Virus record (IMG/VR): IMGVR_UViG_3300028177_000420
Coordinates: 1 to 41,146 of that record
Length of the DNA: 41,146 bases
Strand: one strand, 5' to 3'
Source: a virus
The notes under the pieces were generated by a model. That model ran no database searches. It saw only the letters and a program-made list of their open reading frames with translations, and was not told the DNA's origin. Below are positions 5,693 through 14,308 of the stretch, piece after piece (positions within the stretch are counted from its first letter, which is position 1; each line of letters starts with the position of its first letter). Made by a program: the position numbers and the translations under genes.

Positions 5693-6790
5693 TTATTCTT
5701 TTTTGTCTTCCTCTTCAGAATTTGGAGGAATAGTAGTAATATTATCCTTATCATAATACTCCATAGGAATTTCTAACTTGTCTAACTTGTAGGGTAATAT
5801 AAGAAACTCTCCTTTACGAATTATCATAAGATAAACTATTTCATATGGTTTTTTATTTACCATATATGTGGCTACATCTATCATATCATTTATAGGATAA
5901 CCATCCATAGCCACAACAACATCATAGTTTTTTAGACCTTGTTTTGAGCCATAATCATCTTCCTCAAGAAAATTCATTATTACACCAAACGTATTTGGAA
6001 CTTCCTTACCTTCTTCCTCTAAAATATACGATGCAACATCTACATTTAGATTTATAACATTTAATTTTAGCGCAGGCCTTGGCACCTCTATACCCTGTGT
6101 CATCCATAGTAAAGAATTCGCTATAGTATCAATCTGTACGGCATAACCCATACCGCTATAGATTTGTATTTTTTGTACCGTACCTTTGGTGGGAGCAATT
6201 ATGTAAGTGTTTATACCTATCACATTTCCTTCAGTATTAAACAACGGGCCGCCGCTACTACCTTCCTGTATTACTGCATCATGCTGTATAAGATACACAT
6301 AGGGTGTAAGGAAACTCTGTCTATTGATTGAATTGATAACGCCTTTGGTGACTGACCATTGTAAACTTAATGGGGCACCTACCGCATATACATCTATCCC
6401 TGAAATTATTTTATCAGTATCATATTCTAAATTGACATAACTAAATTCTTCCTCAGGCCAAGGATCTATATCAATCAATGCCAAATCAGCAACAGGATCT
6501 ATTCCTATTACTGTAGCTGTATGGTAACGTCGGCGTCTGTCTTTATGTAACCATACTCTAATTTTATCTGAATTATGCACCACATGATAGTTTGTTAGAA
6601 TATTACCATCTTCGGATATGATTACACCCGAACCATGGCCTGTTACCATATTGTCTTTCTCAACCCTGACTAAAACTGTAGAATTTAATGCTTTGGACAT
6701 CAAATCCACATGAGTCAATTCTTCAGCGTATGCCTTGAAGGTGCATAATGTTAAGAGAGACACCAAGAGAAACTTGGTGTATATTTTCAT
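5693..6790 (-). CDS. Secreted HtrA-type serine protease with PDZ domain
   Basis: A 365-residue protein starting MKIYTKFLLVSLLTLC. That is a signal peptide with a probable cut after TFKAYA (residue 22). A trypsin-like domain follows: His in NYHVVHN, Asp in VADLALIDID, Ser in QEGSSGGPLF. A PDZ-like domain lies near residues 250-350 (GSKQGLKNYDVVVAMDG). The start at 6790 is set by a TAGGAAA site and by the signal peptide; an ATG 32 codons upstream lies inside the preceding gene. It would act in the periplasm, degrading or folding proteins. Why a phage carries it is unclear; it follows the tape-measure gene and may act during assembly or lysis. Confidence 0.88.
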   Translation of the reverse strand: MKIYTKFLLVSLLTLCTFKAYAEELTHVDLMSKALNSTVLVRVEKDNMVTGHGSGVIISEDGNILTNYHVVHNSDKIRVWLHKDRRRRYHTATVIGIDPVADLALIDIDPWPEEEFSYVNLEYDTDKIISGIDVYAVGAPLSLQWSVTKGVINSINRQSFLTPYVYLIQHDAVIQEGSSGGPLFNTEGNVIGINTYIIAPTKGTVQKIQIYSGMGYAVQIDTIANSLLWMTQGIEVPRPALKLNVINLNVDVASYILEEEGKEVPNTFGVIMNFLEEDDYGSKQGLKNYDVVVAMDGYPINDMIDVATYMVNKKPYEIVYLMIIRKGEFLILPYKLDKLEIPMEYYDKDNITTIPPNSEEEDKKE

Positions 6791-6800
6791 ATTGTATTTC

Positions 6801-9800
6801 CTAATCAAATTTCGCCCAGCCAGATAGTGCATACCCTGACTGCTTATGTGTATTGGGATCAGATGCCATCTTGGGCGTTTGTACATTTATCGTGGTATTA
6901 CTATTGCTAGAATTTGTAACAGGAGCATTAACTATGTTATTACTACTACCACCCTCACCATACATATTAGCACTTGCTGTAGCGATATCGTTTCCTGGTG
7001 TCATTTGAGCTGATGGTTCAATAGCCGGGTCACGATATGATGCTCTAGCACCAGCAAGTTCTACTGCCCTACCTCTACCTGTAGAATTAACATCAATGTA
7101 TGTTGAGCCTGTAAGTTCTTGCAATCGGTCAATATCATCCGCAGTATATATACCCTGATCTCTTAATTTAGCCTCATCACCTTTCCAATCTTCCCAATCG
7201 ACTGTTTTGTAGCTATCTGCAATATTATTATAATCACCACGGGCGCCACCTGAGCCATCTTCGCTAGTTATTATCGACTGGCTAACATCACCGATAGAAT
7301 TCATAACTCGGGTCATCTGTGAAGTACCTTCCTCATACTCATCGCCTGAAAATTCAGTACTAAACTTGTTCACGGCTTCTATATTCGTACCAAACATATA
7401 ATCCATAGTCGCTATTTTAGCATCTCGTTTAGCTTCTGTTTTTCGTTTCTCTAGCGGGTTTTCTTCGTAGTACCCTGTATTTTCCTCTAGTAAATAAGCT
7501 GCACGGGCCCGGGCATCCTCGGCCGTAGCATTCTTATCTCTCATAAAGCGCTGCGCTTCTTTTTTGGTCATTTCTTCATTTGCAACTACTGCTCTGAGTT
7601 CTTCCTGTCTCTCTGCTCTATCTATCTCAACTTCATCCTCATATTCTAATCCCATTTTTGTCTGTCGCTGCAAGACACCTGCGCCACCGCCAGCATAAGC
7701 AACACCTTTATCTTGCATTGCTTTGAACATCTGGGCCCATTCTTCATCTGTAGCACTCGCTAAAAATTCTCTACGACCTTCAATGGTACTCATATCAACT
7801 TCTTTATCACCTACTGAAGCAGCCAATGCCGGTGGAGGAACAACCTTTTTACCTGAGGCTGTTTCTGTTGGTTTAGTTTTACCATCAGATTTTAAGCCCA
7901 TACCTTCTTTCATAATCTCACCTAAGGGAACATCATGGGTATAGAGCGAACCTTCCTCAAGCGCAGCATTAGTCATCTTTTGTTGATCTTCAGCAAGAAC
8001 TGCTTGTAGTTGTACTTGTTCTTGATTAAGTGCCGCAATTTCTATTTCTTCTTCGGTACTAATTTGGTTTAATGCCAATTGTTCTTGTTCATTAATTGCT
8101 GCAATTTCTGTTTCGGAATGGCCTTGAGCTTGTGAAAGTGCTATTGCAGCATTCCTAACATCTATATCCTTATCTTCTTGGGTATACTCACCAATACCAA
8201 ACAAACCACCCTCACTAATTTCTTTTTCTGTAGCTGATTTTAATTTTTTCTCTAACTGAGTAACATTATTTTGAACTATTTGACGGCTATCTTCAGCTGC
8301 CTCACCGACCTGGCCACGTTTTCTTTCAGCCCGTGATTTTGCATCTGTTTTTTCTTCTTCTACTTCTGCAATTTTTTCTGTAGTTACAGCAATCGCCTCT
8401 GCGGTCTTATCTTTGTCGCTACCAAGTCCAAGCCAACCCATTAATTTCTTACCACCAGGAACTTTAGAAATCATAGATACTAACAAACCACCCCAATCTA
8501 TATCAAAGATATTAGCAAACCATTCACCTATAGCCGCAAGAGCATTTTTTAAGGTTTCCCATAAACTAAACCCTTCACTGGCTGCTTCTCCATCTTCTTC
8601 GCCCCAAGAGAATAATTCAGTAAACCACTTTTTTACGCTTTTCCATATGTCTGAAATGTATGTTGTTAAATTAGTCCAACCTTCAGCAATACCATCTGAA
8701 GCCCATGCCCAGAGTCCTTTGAACCAAGCAATAGCAGAATCCCATACACCTTTAATAAACGTGGTTACATTAGTCCAACCTTCCGCTATACCATCTGAAG
8801 CCCAAGACCATATTTTTTTAAACCAAGCAATAGCAGAATCCCAAATACCTTTAATAAATGTTGTCACATTAGTCCAACCTTCTGCTATACCATCACTAGC
8901 CCATGCCCAGAGTCCTTTGAACCAAGCAATAGCAGAATCCCATACACCTTTAACAAATGTAGTCACATTAGTCCAACCTTTAGCAATACCATCACTAGCC
9001 CATTCCCAAAGGCCTTTGAACCAGCCTATTACTTTATCCCACACGCCTTGGATAAATTCTGTCAAACCTGTCCATACACCAGATATTGCTTCACTAGCCC
9101 ACGTCCAGAGTCCTTTAAACCAATCTACTACTTTCAGGAAGGCCTCTTTAATCGGTTTCCAAAATTTGACTGTCAGCCAAAGAACTAATCCGGCAATGGC
9201 AGCAACAACCAGAATCTTCCATTTTGCAAACATCATCACTACTTTAAAAATAGTTTTAAAGAAGTTAAAGAATTTTAAAATCATTTTACCAAACTTACCC
9301 ATCCCACCTAACTTCTCAGCAATACCACCTTCAACTGCATCTTCACCTTCCTTTGATGCATCTGGTCCTTCTGCAACGTCCGCCATTATCTCCAGGAGTG
9401 ATGTTTGTTTTTTCAGTTCATCTAATATTTCGGCAGAACTACCAGCGATACTGTCCATAGCAATAGCAGGATCTGCAATACCAGCACCTTCGGCTGCAGC
9501 TTCACTACCATCGGCCTCAACACCTTCTTCTTCCTCACCACCACCAAACATAGACATTGCTGCACCTTTAAGAGAAGCCCCAATACCTTTAATCTTTCCG
9601 CCGATAGTTGTAGGTTTTTCTTGCGGCTTGACATCTTCTACTGGCTTACCTGTTTCTGGATCAGTTCCAAATGCTGCGCCTTTTCCCATAACATGAGCTT
9701 TAGCCAGGGCACCAATAGATAATTTCTTTTTAGGTATGGCCTCAGTGGTTGGTTTAACTCCAGGTGGCGCATCTTTATCTTTTTTATCACCAAACAGAGC

Positions 9801-10346
9801 ATTAAAGCCACCCTTGGCCAACTTACCAATTCCCTTAATACTACCAACTAATCCTTTCCTAATCTTATCAAAGCCCCAAGCTGCAAGTATCTGCACAGGT
9901 TTGGGGAACATATTTTTAAGAGAACCTATTAGACTATAGGTGCCAAATATACTGTCATAAAATTCTGAACCAAAATCTCGTTGTCGGTCTTTTAACTTCT
10001 GTTGTAATTTTGCTTCTTCCTTCTGAAACTCTCTATCAGCCTTTCTTAATTTTGCGGCATCGGCAGTGCTGGCTTTTTCAATTTCTTTACGGAGATTAGC
10101 TAATTGTTTTTCCTGACTGAGTTTCTTTTCTTTAAGTTCTAATGCATCATCTTCTTTTTCGGACTCTTTATTTAGAAGTTCATTTTGTTTCTTGATACGA
10201 TTTTGTAATTCTTTGAGTCTCTTATTGGCGTCCTTACCTTCTTTGGACATATTCCAGGCTCGATCAGCCTCAAGCTTAATAAGCTTTGCTGTAACATCCG
10301 CAAGACGTTTTTTATTGTCTATTTCAGCTTTTGTGTCTGTGGGCAT
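6801..10346 (-). CDS. Putative tail tape-measure protein with 99-bp tandem repeats
   Basis: This is the longest gene in the window (1181 aa). Residues 1-130 are coiled coil, about 350-395 is a hydrophobic stretch that could span a membrane, and about 392-590 consists of six 33-residue Trp-rich amphipathic repeats (core WFKGLWAWASDGIAEGW). The rest is Glu/Ala-rich coiled coil and low-complexity sequence. Length, coiled coil and hydrophobic segment fit a tape-measure protein. So does its place after the tail tube and gp26-like genes, as in the lambda V-G/GT-H order. No lysozyme or peptidase motif was seen. A different large virion protein is the alternative. Confidence 0.7.
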   Translation of the reverse strand: MPTDTKAEIDNKKRLADVTAKLIKLEADRAWNMSKEGKDANKRLKELQNRIKKQNELLNKESEKEDDALELKEKKLSQEKQLANLRKEIEKASTADAAKLRKADREFQKEEAKLQQKLKDRQRDFGSEFYDSIFGTYSLIGSLKNMFPKPVQILAAWGFDKIRKGLVGSIKGIGKLAKGGFNALFGDKKDKDAPPGVKPTTEAIPKKKLSIGALAKAHVMGKGAAFGTDPETGKPVEDVKPQEKPTTIGGKIKGIGASLKGAAMSMFGGGEEEEGVEADGSEAAAEGAGIADPAIAMDSIAGSSAEILDELKKQTSLLEIMADVAEGPDASKEGEDAVEGGIAEKLGGMGKFGKMILKFFNFFKTIFKVVMMFAKWKILVVAAIAGLVLWLTVKFWKPIKEAFLKVVDWFKGLWTWASEAISGVWTGLTEFIQGVWDKVIGWFKGLWEWASDGIAKGWTNVTTFVKGVWDSAIAWFKGLWAWASDGIAEGWTNVTTFIKGIWDSAIAWFKKIWSWASDGIAEGWTNVTTFIKGVWDSAIAWFKGLWAWASDGIAEGWTNLTTYISDIWKSVKKWFTELFSWGEEDGEAASEGFSLWETLKNALAAIGEWFANIFDIDWGGLLVSMISKVPGGKKLMGWLGLGSDKDKTAEAIAVTTEKIAEVEEEKTDAKSRAERKRGQVGEAAEDSRQIVQNNVTQLEKKLKSATEKEISEGGLFGIGEYTQEDKDIDVRNAAIALSQAQGHSETEIAAINEQEQLALNQISTEEEIEIAALNQEQVQLQAVLAEDQQKMTNAALEEGSLYTHDVPLGEIMKEGMGLKSDGKTKPTETASGKKVVPPPALAASVGDKEVDMSTIEGRREFLASATDEEWAQMFKAMQDKGVAYAGGGAGVLQRQTKMGLEYEDEVEIDRAERQEELRAVVANEEMTKKEAQRFMRDKNATAEDARARAAYLLEENTGYYEENPLEKRKTEAKRDAKIATMDYMFGTNIEAVNKFSTEFSGDEYEEGTSQMTRVMNSIGDVSQSIITSEDGSGGARGDYNNIADSYKTVDWEDWKGDEAKLRDQGIYTADDIDRLQELTGSTYIDVNSTGRGRAVELAGARASYRDPAIEPSAQMTPGNDIATASANMYGEGGSSNNIVNAPVTNSSNSNTTINVQTPKMASDPNTHKQSGYALSGWAKFD
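8577..9170 (-). repeat. Six 99-bp tandem repeats inside the tape-measure-like gene
   Basis: The same 99-bp register recurs at 8577, 8676, 8775, 8874, 8973 and 9072. The four central units are nearly identical in DNA and in protein (33 aa, with conserved GWTNVTTF and AIAWFK elements). The outer two are diverged. The unit is exactly in frame, so changes in copy number lengthen or shorten the protein by 33 residues. Confidence 0.92.
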
Positions 10347-10670
10347 TTACTTTTTACCTTTAGGTATTGGTGAACCAGCCTTACCAACATATAGTCCAAA
10401 GAACGCAGCACCAGCTCCAACTATGGTAGATATGAATGCTGCTTGGGCATTGGTAGGATCGTCTAGAGCCATGAACCATGTAGTAGATGAATAAAATGCA
10501 TAGATATAAGCCACCATGATGAGTCTGGGGATTAACCTAAACTGATCCATAATACCAGAAGTTTTATTATACCATGTAGGTTCATCTTGTCCCCGTGCTG
10601 GTACAATATCTTCTACTGCGAGCTCATACTCTTTAGTAGTTTCTACAATTCTTACCTTTTCTTCAGCCAC
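10347..10670 (-). CDS. Two-helix membrane protein, possible holin (107 aa)
   Basis: Residues 1-45 are soluble and acidic. Two hydrophobic helices follow, at about 46-70 (RLIPRLIMVAYIYAFYSSTTW) and 78-100 (FISTIVGAGAAFFGLYVG). A short basic tail (PIPKGKK) ends the protein. Small size, two helices and a charged tail fit a class II holin, but other phage membrane proteins look similar. It lies between the gp26-like gene and the tape-measure gene. The lysis hydrolase is elsewhere (27754-28221), which weakens the holin idea. Confidence 0.5.
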   Translation of the reverse strand: MAEEKVRIVETTKEYELAVEDIVPARGQDEPTWYNKTSGIMDQFRLIPRLIMVAYIYAFYSSTTWFMALDDPTNAQAAFISTIVGAGAAFFGLYVGKAGSPIPKGKK

Positions 10671-10672
10671 TA

Positions 10673-10861
10673 TTATCTCCTAGCCTCTGCCTTTCTTCGC
10701 TCTTTCTCCTCTTTCAAATATTGAACTAGAAGTGCAGCATATATTGTTCTTTCCCAAGGCAACATATTCATCAAGTCCTCATAACCGTAATTGTGATGTT
10801 GCATTAAACCAAAGTTCAATTTTATATGATGCTCTAAACTATCGTGAGAAAGAGCTATGCG
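10673..10861 (-). CDS. -1 frame extension of the gp26-like gene (tail-assembly-chaperone-like)
   Basis: This frame continues the gp26-like protein after a -1 shift at 10867-10861 and runs 62 residues to TAA at 10675-10673. The in-frame ATG at 10804 would give only 43 residues. The sequence before that Met (SLEHHIKLNFGL) reads like continuous protein with what follows (MQHHNYGYEDLMNMLPWERTIYAALL), which favours the fusion. The Pro-Trp-Glu-Arg core and the charged helical end look like the extension of tail assembly chaperones (lambda G/GT logic). A stop follows two bases before the holin-like ATG. Confidence 0.65.
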   Translation of the reverse strand, partial: RIALSHDSLEHHIKLNFGLMQHHNYGYEDLMNMLPWERTIYAALLVQYLKEEKERRKAEARR

Positions 10862-11556
10862 AAAAAACTATTAAGGCCCTCCAATGTTTTCCTGTGTTTC
10901 TTTTTAGTCTTAGGATTAGTAAACTCTACATCGTAACTCAATTTAGGCATTGTCTCAAAGAACTTTTGCATATCAGCAAATTGTTTAGTGTTCAGACTAT
11001 CCAAAAACACTATTAACTCCTTCTTATTAAAATCAGCACGTTCATGGATAATTTCCCCATCTATAATACGTTCTACACATTTACCAATTAAATCAAATAT
11101 AGCCTTAGTATCTTCACTATCAAAAGATTCAAGCATTTCAAATGTCGGATAAGCCATTTCTATTGTGATTTCATCATTTAGTTTTATTAAATTAGTATGA
11201 CCTTTCTGAAATTTAACTGAAATTTCATCTAAAGGTATATCAACCTCCACATATGTTTTCAGATCATCAGGGCTAAGTACTTGCACCTTTGCAACCTCAC
11301 CCACTGACTTAGCTCGTATGTTAAGAAACACATACTCCAAATCAAACATAGGCATCTCATTAACTTTAAGAGTCTTGAACGTACAGTTATCTACTATCGT
11401 GCGGACAGCATTCACCATATGTTTCGTATCCTCTTCCTCCATTGCTATCAATAGAATCTTTTCCTCTTTGACCAAAAATGGTCTGTACTTCAACTGTTCC
11501 TTTGTAGAAGGAACCTCCAACTCATAGGTTGGTGTGTTAATTACTGGTAAACTCAT
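10855..11556 (-). CDS. Baseplate protein, T4 gp26-like (PF12322-type)
   Basis: A 233-residue protein that starts MSLPVINTPTYELEVPST and continues KYRPFLVKEEKILLIAMEEED, the pattern I associate with the T4 gp26 baseplate/hub assembly family. An AGGAG site lies upstream of the ATG. Near the stop the frame carries T TTT TTC (10867-10861), with a downstream -1 frame open for 62 codons. If shifting happens the product is a two-form protein. Role in T4: baseplate hub assembly. Here it lies between the tail-tube and tape-measure genes, so a tail assembly chaperone role is possible. Confidence 0.8.
   Translation of the reverse strand: MSLPVINTPTYELEVPSTKEQLKYRPFLVKEEKILLIAMEEEDTKHMVNAVRTIVDNCTFKTLKVNEMPMFDLEYVFLNIRAKSVGEVAKVQVLSPDDLKTYVEVDIPLDEISVKFQKGHTNLIKLNDEITIEMAYPTFEMLESFDSEDTKAIFDLIGKCVERIIDGEIIHERADFNKKELIVFLDSLNTKQFADMQKFFETMPKLSYDVEFTNPKTKKKHRKTLEGLNSFFA
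10861..10867 (-). promoter_or_regulatory. Slippery heptamer T TTT TTC for -1 frameshifting
   Basis: In the gp26-like reading frame the last codons are AGT TTT TTC GCA TAG, so T TTT TTC fits the X XXY YYZ rule. Slipping back one base leads into the long open frame 10861-10673 and avoids the stop two codons ahead. Confidence 0.6.
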
Positions 11557-11589
11557 TATATTTTCAATTCTCCTTTAATATAGATTTTA

Positions 11590-12321
11590 TCATTGTTTAT
11601 TTTGCCGGGCCATGTAGCGTGCGGCCCAGGCGGCCGACTGCTCAGCTTCAACAGCTGCAGCAACCGAGTCGTCTCCTCCTGACTCGGCCTCGCCTAACAC
11701 ATCAGGATTTGGAGGTGCTGGGGGATTTCGGCCGACATATGCTGGTGGTAGATATGGAACATGGCGTTTTATTTTTGGTGCTGCCTTTTCTATACTATAA
11801 TTAGGTTCTTCTGTCCAATATCTAAATGCAAATTCCACATCTAATGTTTGATATGTATCATTACTGGCAGCCCCGAATGCTTGGCCACTTACTGTTTTGG
11901 GAAACACCTCAAATAGTTTTACTGCATATCTATCTCTTTCATCTGAATCTAAAGCAAAAATAGACATCGTGCACTGTGCCGCATAGTCAGCATAATAAAA
12001 TGCTTCCCAATCCATTTTATTAATAGTCAAGGCCTGCCATAGCGTGAAATATTTACGTTCTGGCATTCCAGGAGTACATATGAAAGTTATGTTGGTAGGT
12101 CCGTAGCTCATGGCTGTGGCCAGTTCTCTAGTAGGACCATAACGCAAATCTTCAGGATTACTAATAATTGTCTGACCTGGAATTTCTACCGATTCGGCAA
12201 ATGCAAGCATCTCCTGATCCATTGCACCCAGACCGCGAGGGCCCATAATAGAAATCCTATACTTATTTTGTCGCTGAACATTTTGACCAGCGACTTTTGC
12301 TGCAAATGCATTAAGTCCCAT
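11590..12321 (-). CDS. Tail tube-like protein, T4 gp19 family
   Basis: A 243-residue protein with gp19-like features: an N-terminal basic segment (QNKYRISIMGPRGLG), FAESVEIPGQTIISNP and the C-terminal YQTLDVEFAFRYW. These fit the tube-forming beta-sandwich fold shared by T4 gp19, gp48 and gp54. The last 60 residues are Pro- and Ala-rich (PPAYVGRNPPAPPNP) and look flexible. The ATG at 12321 overlaps the upstream stop; the longer reading from 12426 lies inside the upstream gene. It could be the main tube subunit or a baseplate tube protein. Confidence 0.75.
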   Translation of the reverse strand: MGLNAFAAKVAGQNVQRQNKYRISIMGPRGLGAMDQEMLAFAESVEIPGQTIISNPEDLRYGPTRELATAMSYGPTNITFICTPGMPERKYFTLWQALTINKMDWEAFYYADYAAQCTMSIFALDSDERDRYAVKLFEVFPKTVSGQAFGAASNDTYQTLDVEFAFRYWTEEPNYSIEKAAPKIKRHVPYLPPAYVGRNPPAPPNPDVLGEAESGGDDSVAAAVEAEQSAAWAARYMARQNKQ

Positions 12322-12898
12322 AGTTAATCTTTTCCCTAGAAGCTTTATACACACTATTATTGTGTACTTTCTTACGACTATTAAATTCACCACTAAAAAA
12401 TCGTTGCACTGGTAGTAATGCACCAATCAACATATCATCTAGTGGTATTTGTAAAAACAAAGATTTTACTTGTTTTGCATTATACTGCCTAATCGTTGGT
12501 GCCACATAACGTAACGCCTTTACCTTATCCCATGTTACCACAGCAGTCTGTGCAGTCTCATCACCATACCCAGCTGCAATAAGCTCTAGAAGTTTTATCC
12601 TCATAGGGATAGGTAGATAGTGAAAGTTCAAACCTTTAAACCCTGTTTTAGATCCTCCAACAGGTAGAACTAAAGGAAATGTATCATAAAATGAAATTCT
12701 TGTTGGCTCTTTTGGTCTATAATTAAAAAGATTCAACATCCCACCTCTAGGTCTGGCCTGTGCGGTGGCATCAGCCTTACCTTCCCTAATTACACTATCA
12801 CCTTTTAATGCGCCCAACGCTCTTACCCTATCCCTGTACCATCTGACAGATAGTTCTCTACCTTCCGCGGATTCTTTAATGTCTGCAAATAATGTCAT
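12311..12898 (-). CDS. Conserved phage structural/assembly protein (195 aa), function uncertain
   Basis: The core shows SFYDTFPLVLPVGG, then GFKGLNFHYLPIPMRIKLLELI, a combination I recall from T4-like marine phages but cannot tie to a named T4 gene. Sometimes proteins of this neighbourhood are called gp2 (DNA end protector); I see no proof. It follows the gp4 gene and overlaps the tail-tube gene by 11 bases. A late-type octamer GATAAATA lies seven bases before its ATG. Confidence 0.55.
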   Translation of the reverse strand: MTLFADIKESAEGRELSVRWYRDRVRALGALKGDSVIREGKADATAQARPRGGMLNLFNYRPKEPTRISFYDTFPLVLPVGGSKTGFKGLNFHYLPIPMRIKLLELIAAGYGDETAQTAVVTWDKVKALRYVAPTIRQYNAKQVKSLFLQIPLDDMLIGALLPVQRFFSGEFNSRKKVHNNSVYKASREKINYGT

Positions 12899-12912
12899 AC
12901 AAGACTATTTAT

Positions 12913-13371
12913 CTACATTCGCAAAGTTTTTTCTGTCCAAACGTCAAAGATCCAGTCTCGTTTATCACAATATTTTTTAGCTGCGGCCCACTTTGCACTA
13001 TTGCGGCCCCATTCTCTTACCTCATATAGATAAGATTTAGTCTTTTTTCTTCCTACTTTTGGTGGTTTAAGAAACTTAGCAGGCTTCACTTCAATAATTC
13101 TAGTCTCTATCAATTGACCTTTTTTCACCTTCACTAAAAAGTCAGGATAGTATCTGTGTATTTTATTATCCCAAGGAGATATATACGGTATAACAACTTC
13201 TTCGCTAGACCATTCTAAAACATTTTCATTACGGTCAAAATAGACCATACACTGCCGTTCCCACATTGATCGGTAAATAATGTTTCGTGGGTTGCCTTTA
13301 TACTTACCAGGCTCAATAGGTACAAACTTACCTTTGTAAGGTTTACGCCGTGAGTATTTCTTATTATCCAT
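12913..13371 (-). CDS. 4: Head completion protein, T4 gp4-like
   Basis: A 152-residue protein matching the gp4 pattern: KGKFVPIEPGKYKGNP, then IYRSMWERQCMVYFDRN, WSSEEVVIPYISPWDNKIHRYYPDFLV and a Lys-rich C-terminus with IIEVKPAKF. The fold is nuclease-like (PD-(D/E)XK layout: E in SSEE, D in YYPDF, E-x-K in IEVKP). In T4, gp4 completes full heads before tail joining. No clear ribosome site precedes the ATG. Instead TATAAGTA lies five bases upstream, suggesting a leaderless late transcript. It diverges from the plus-strand baseplate operon. Confidence 0.88.
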   Translation of the reverse strand: MDNKKYSRRKPYKGKFVPIEPGKYKGNPRNIIYRSMWERQCMVYFDRNENVLEWSSEEVVIPYISPWDNKIHRYYPDFLVKVKKGQLIETRIIEVKPAKFLKPPKVGRKKTKSYLYEVREWGRNSAKWAAAKKYCDKRDWIFDVWTEKTLRM

Positions 13372-13378
13372 ATAAATA
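13371..13378 (+). promoter_or_regulatory. T4-type late promoter octamer TATAAATA
   Basis: An exact copy of the T4 late -10 element TATAAATA lies 25 bases before the ATG of the gp48/54-like gene, followed by AGAGGAA as ribosome site. It would drive the plus-strand operon of three baseplate genes. Confidence 0.8.
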
Positions 13379-13384
13379 CTTATA
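13377..13384 (-). promoter_or_regulatory. Late-type octamer TATAAGTA, divergent
   Basis: On the minus strand TATAAGTA differs from the T4 late consensus by one base and ends five bases before the gp4 ATG. It overlaps the plus-strand octamer by two bases, giving back-to-back late promoters. Confidence 0.5.
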
Positions 13385-13403
13385 CAAGTTAGAGGAATTA
13401 AAT

Positions 13404-14306
13404 ATGGCAGATTTTAGTACATCAGGAGGAGGTGACGGGGCACCTGATGTCCCAAATACAGATAGGATAAGTCATTTAGGTCAAGGCACGACTAAAATGA
13501 TGACGCAACCAGTGTCCCTTAATGTAAAAACCTTTCCAGAGGATTTAGGACTAACCACAAATAATCCTAACTGGATTATGTTTGAATCTTACACAATGCG
13601 TGGTGGTGTGGGGTCAAGTACTAGTGATATGAATTTTGAAGGACCGCATGAATTTGTATGTCTACCTATTCCTAGTGGTATCGGTGCAACCTACGAACAA
13701 GGTTGGGATCAGGCAGATGTAAGTCTCCTTCAATCTGGTGTTCAGATGGGTGTAGAAACTGCCATAACTAAAGGAAGAACTTTGAAAGGATCCATGGATC
13801 AAGTTGGAGAACAAATGAAAAGTGCTTTCTCTGGTAAAAAAGCGATTCTAGGAAGTGTAGGTAAATTGATAATGGGAGAAGCAGCAACACAACGAGCTTC
13901 GGGTAGGGCTACCTTTAGTAATACCTATGTCACATATACCGGGCCCGCATTTCGAGATTTCACATTTAATTTCAGTCTTAAACCTTTACATAAGAAAGAT
14001 TCTGAAACCATACGGGACATTGTGCAATTTTTTAAAATAAATTCAGCACCTAGACAATTAATGGGAAATTTACAGCGAATATATGAACTACCTAAATTAT
14101 TTAATATTGGTTATCATAATGTAAAAGGACCTTTGAGACACTTAAATAATATTGCAAAGTGTGCTTTAACAAATATTAATGTAGTTTATGGTGGTGATAG
14201 ATTCGCAGTATTTTCCCAAACGCAAGCTCCTGTACAAGTAGATTTAACACTACAATTCAAGGAAGTACAGTTATTATCTCATTCAGATATGCTGGACGGA
14301 TACTAA
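13404..14306 (+). CDS. Baseplate tail-tube cap/initiator protein, T4 gp48/gp54 family
   Basis: A 300-residue protein with the C-terminal signature of the gp48/gp54 pair: a segment on APRQLMGNLQRIYELPKLF, INVVYGGDRFAVF, and VQVDLTLQFKEVQLLSHSDM near the end. The N-terminal PVSLNVKTFPEDLG region is closer to what I remember of gp48, so the cap is my first choice. Start at 13404 is preferred to the upstream ATG at 13350, which lies in the gp4 gene, because AGAGGAA precedes it. The protein sits between the tail tube and the hub/wedge and starts tube growth. Confidence 0.82.
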   Translation: MADFSTSGGGDGAPDVPNTDRISHLGQGTTKMMTQPVSLNVKTFPEDLGLTTNNPNWIMFESYTMRGGVGSSTSDMNFEGPHEFVCLPIPSGIGATYEQGWDQADVSLLQSGVQMGVETAITKGRTLKGSMDQVGEQMKSAFSGKKAILGSVGKLIMGEAATQRASGRATFSNTYVTYTGPAFRDFTFNFSLKPLHKKDSETIRDIVQFFKINSAPRQLMGNLQRIYELPKLFNIGYHNVKGPLRHLNNIAKCALTNINVVYGGDRFAVFSQTQAPVQVDLTLQFKEVQLLSHSDMLDGY

Positions 14307-14308
14307 TT

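Noticed and set aside
8413-9696. 427-residue plus-strand ORF
   Set aside because: It is the antisense shadow of the tape-measure gene; its repeats are the complement of the 99-bp units.
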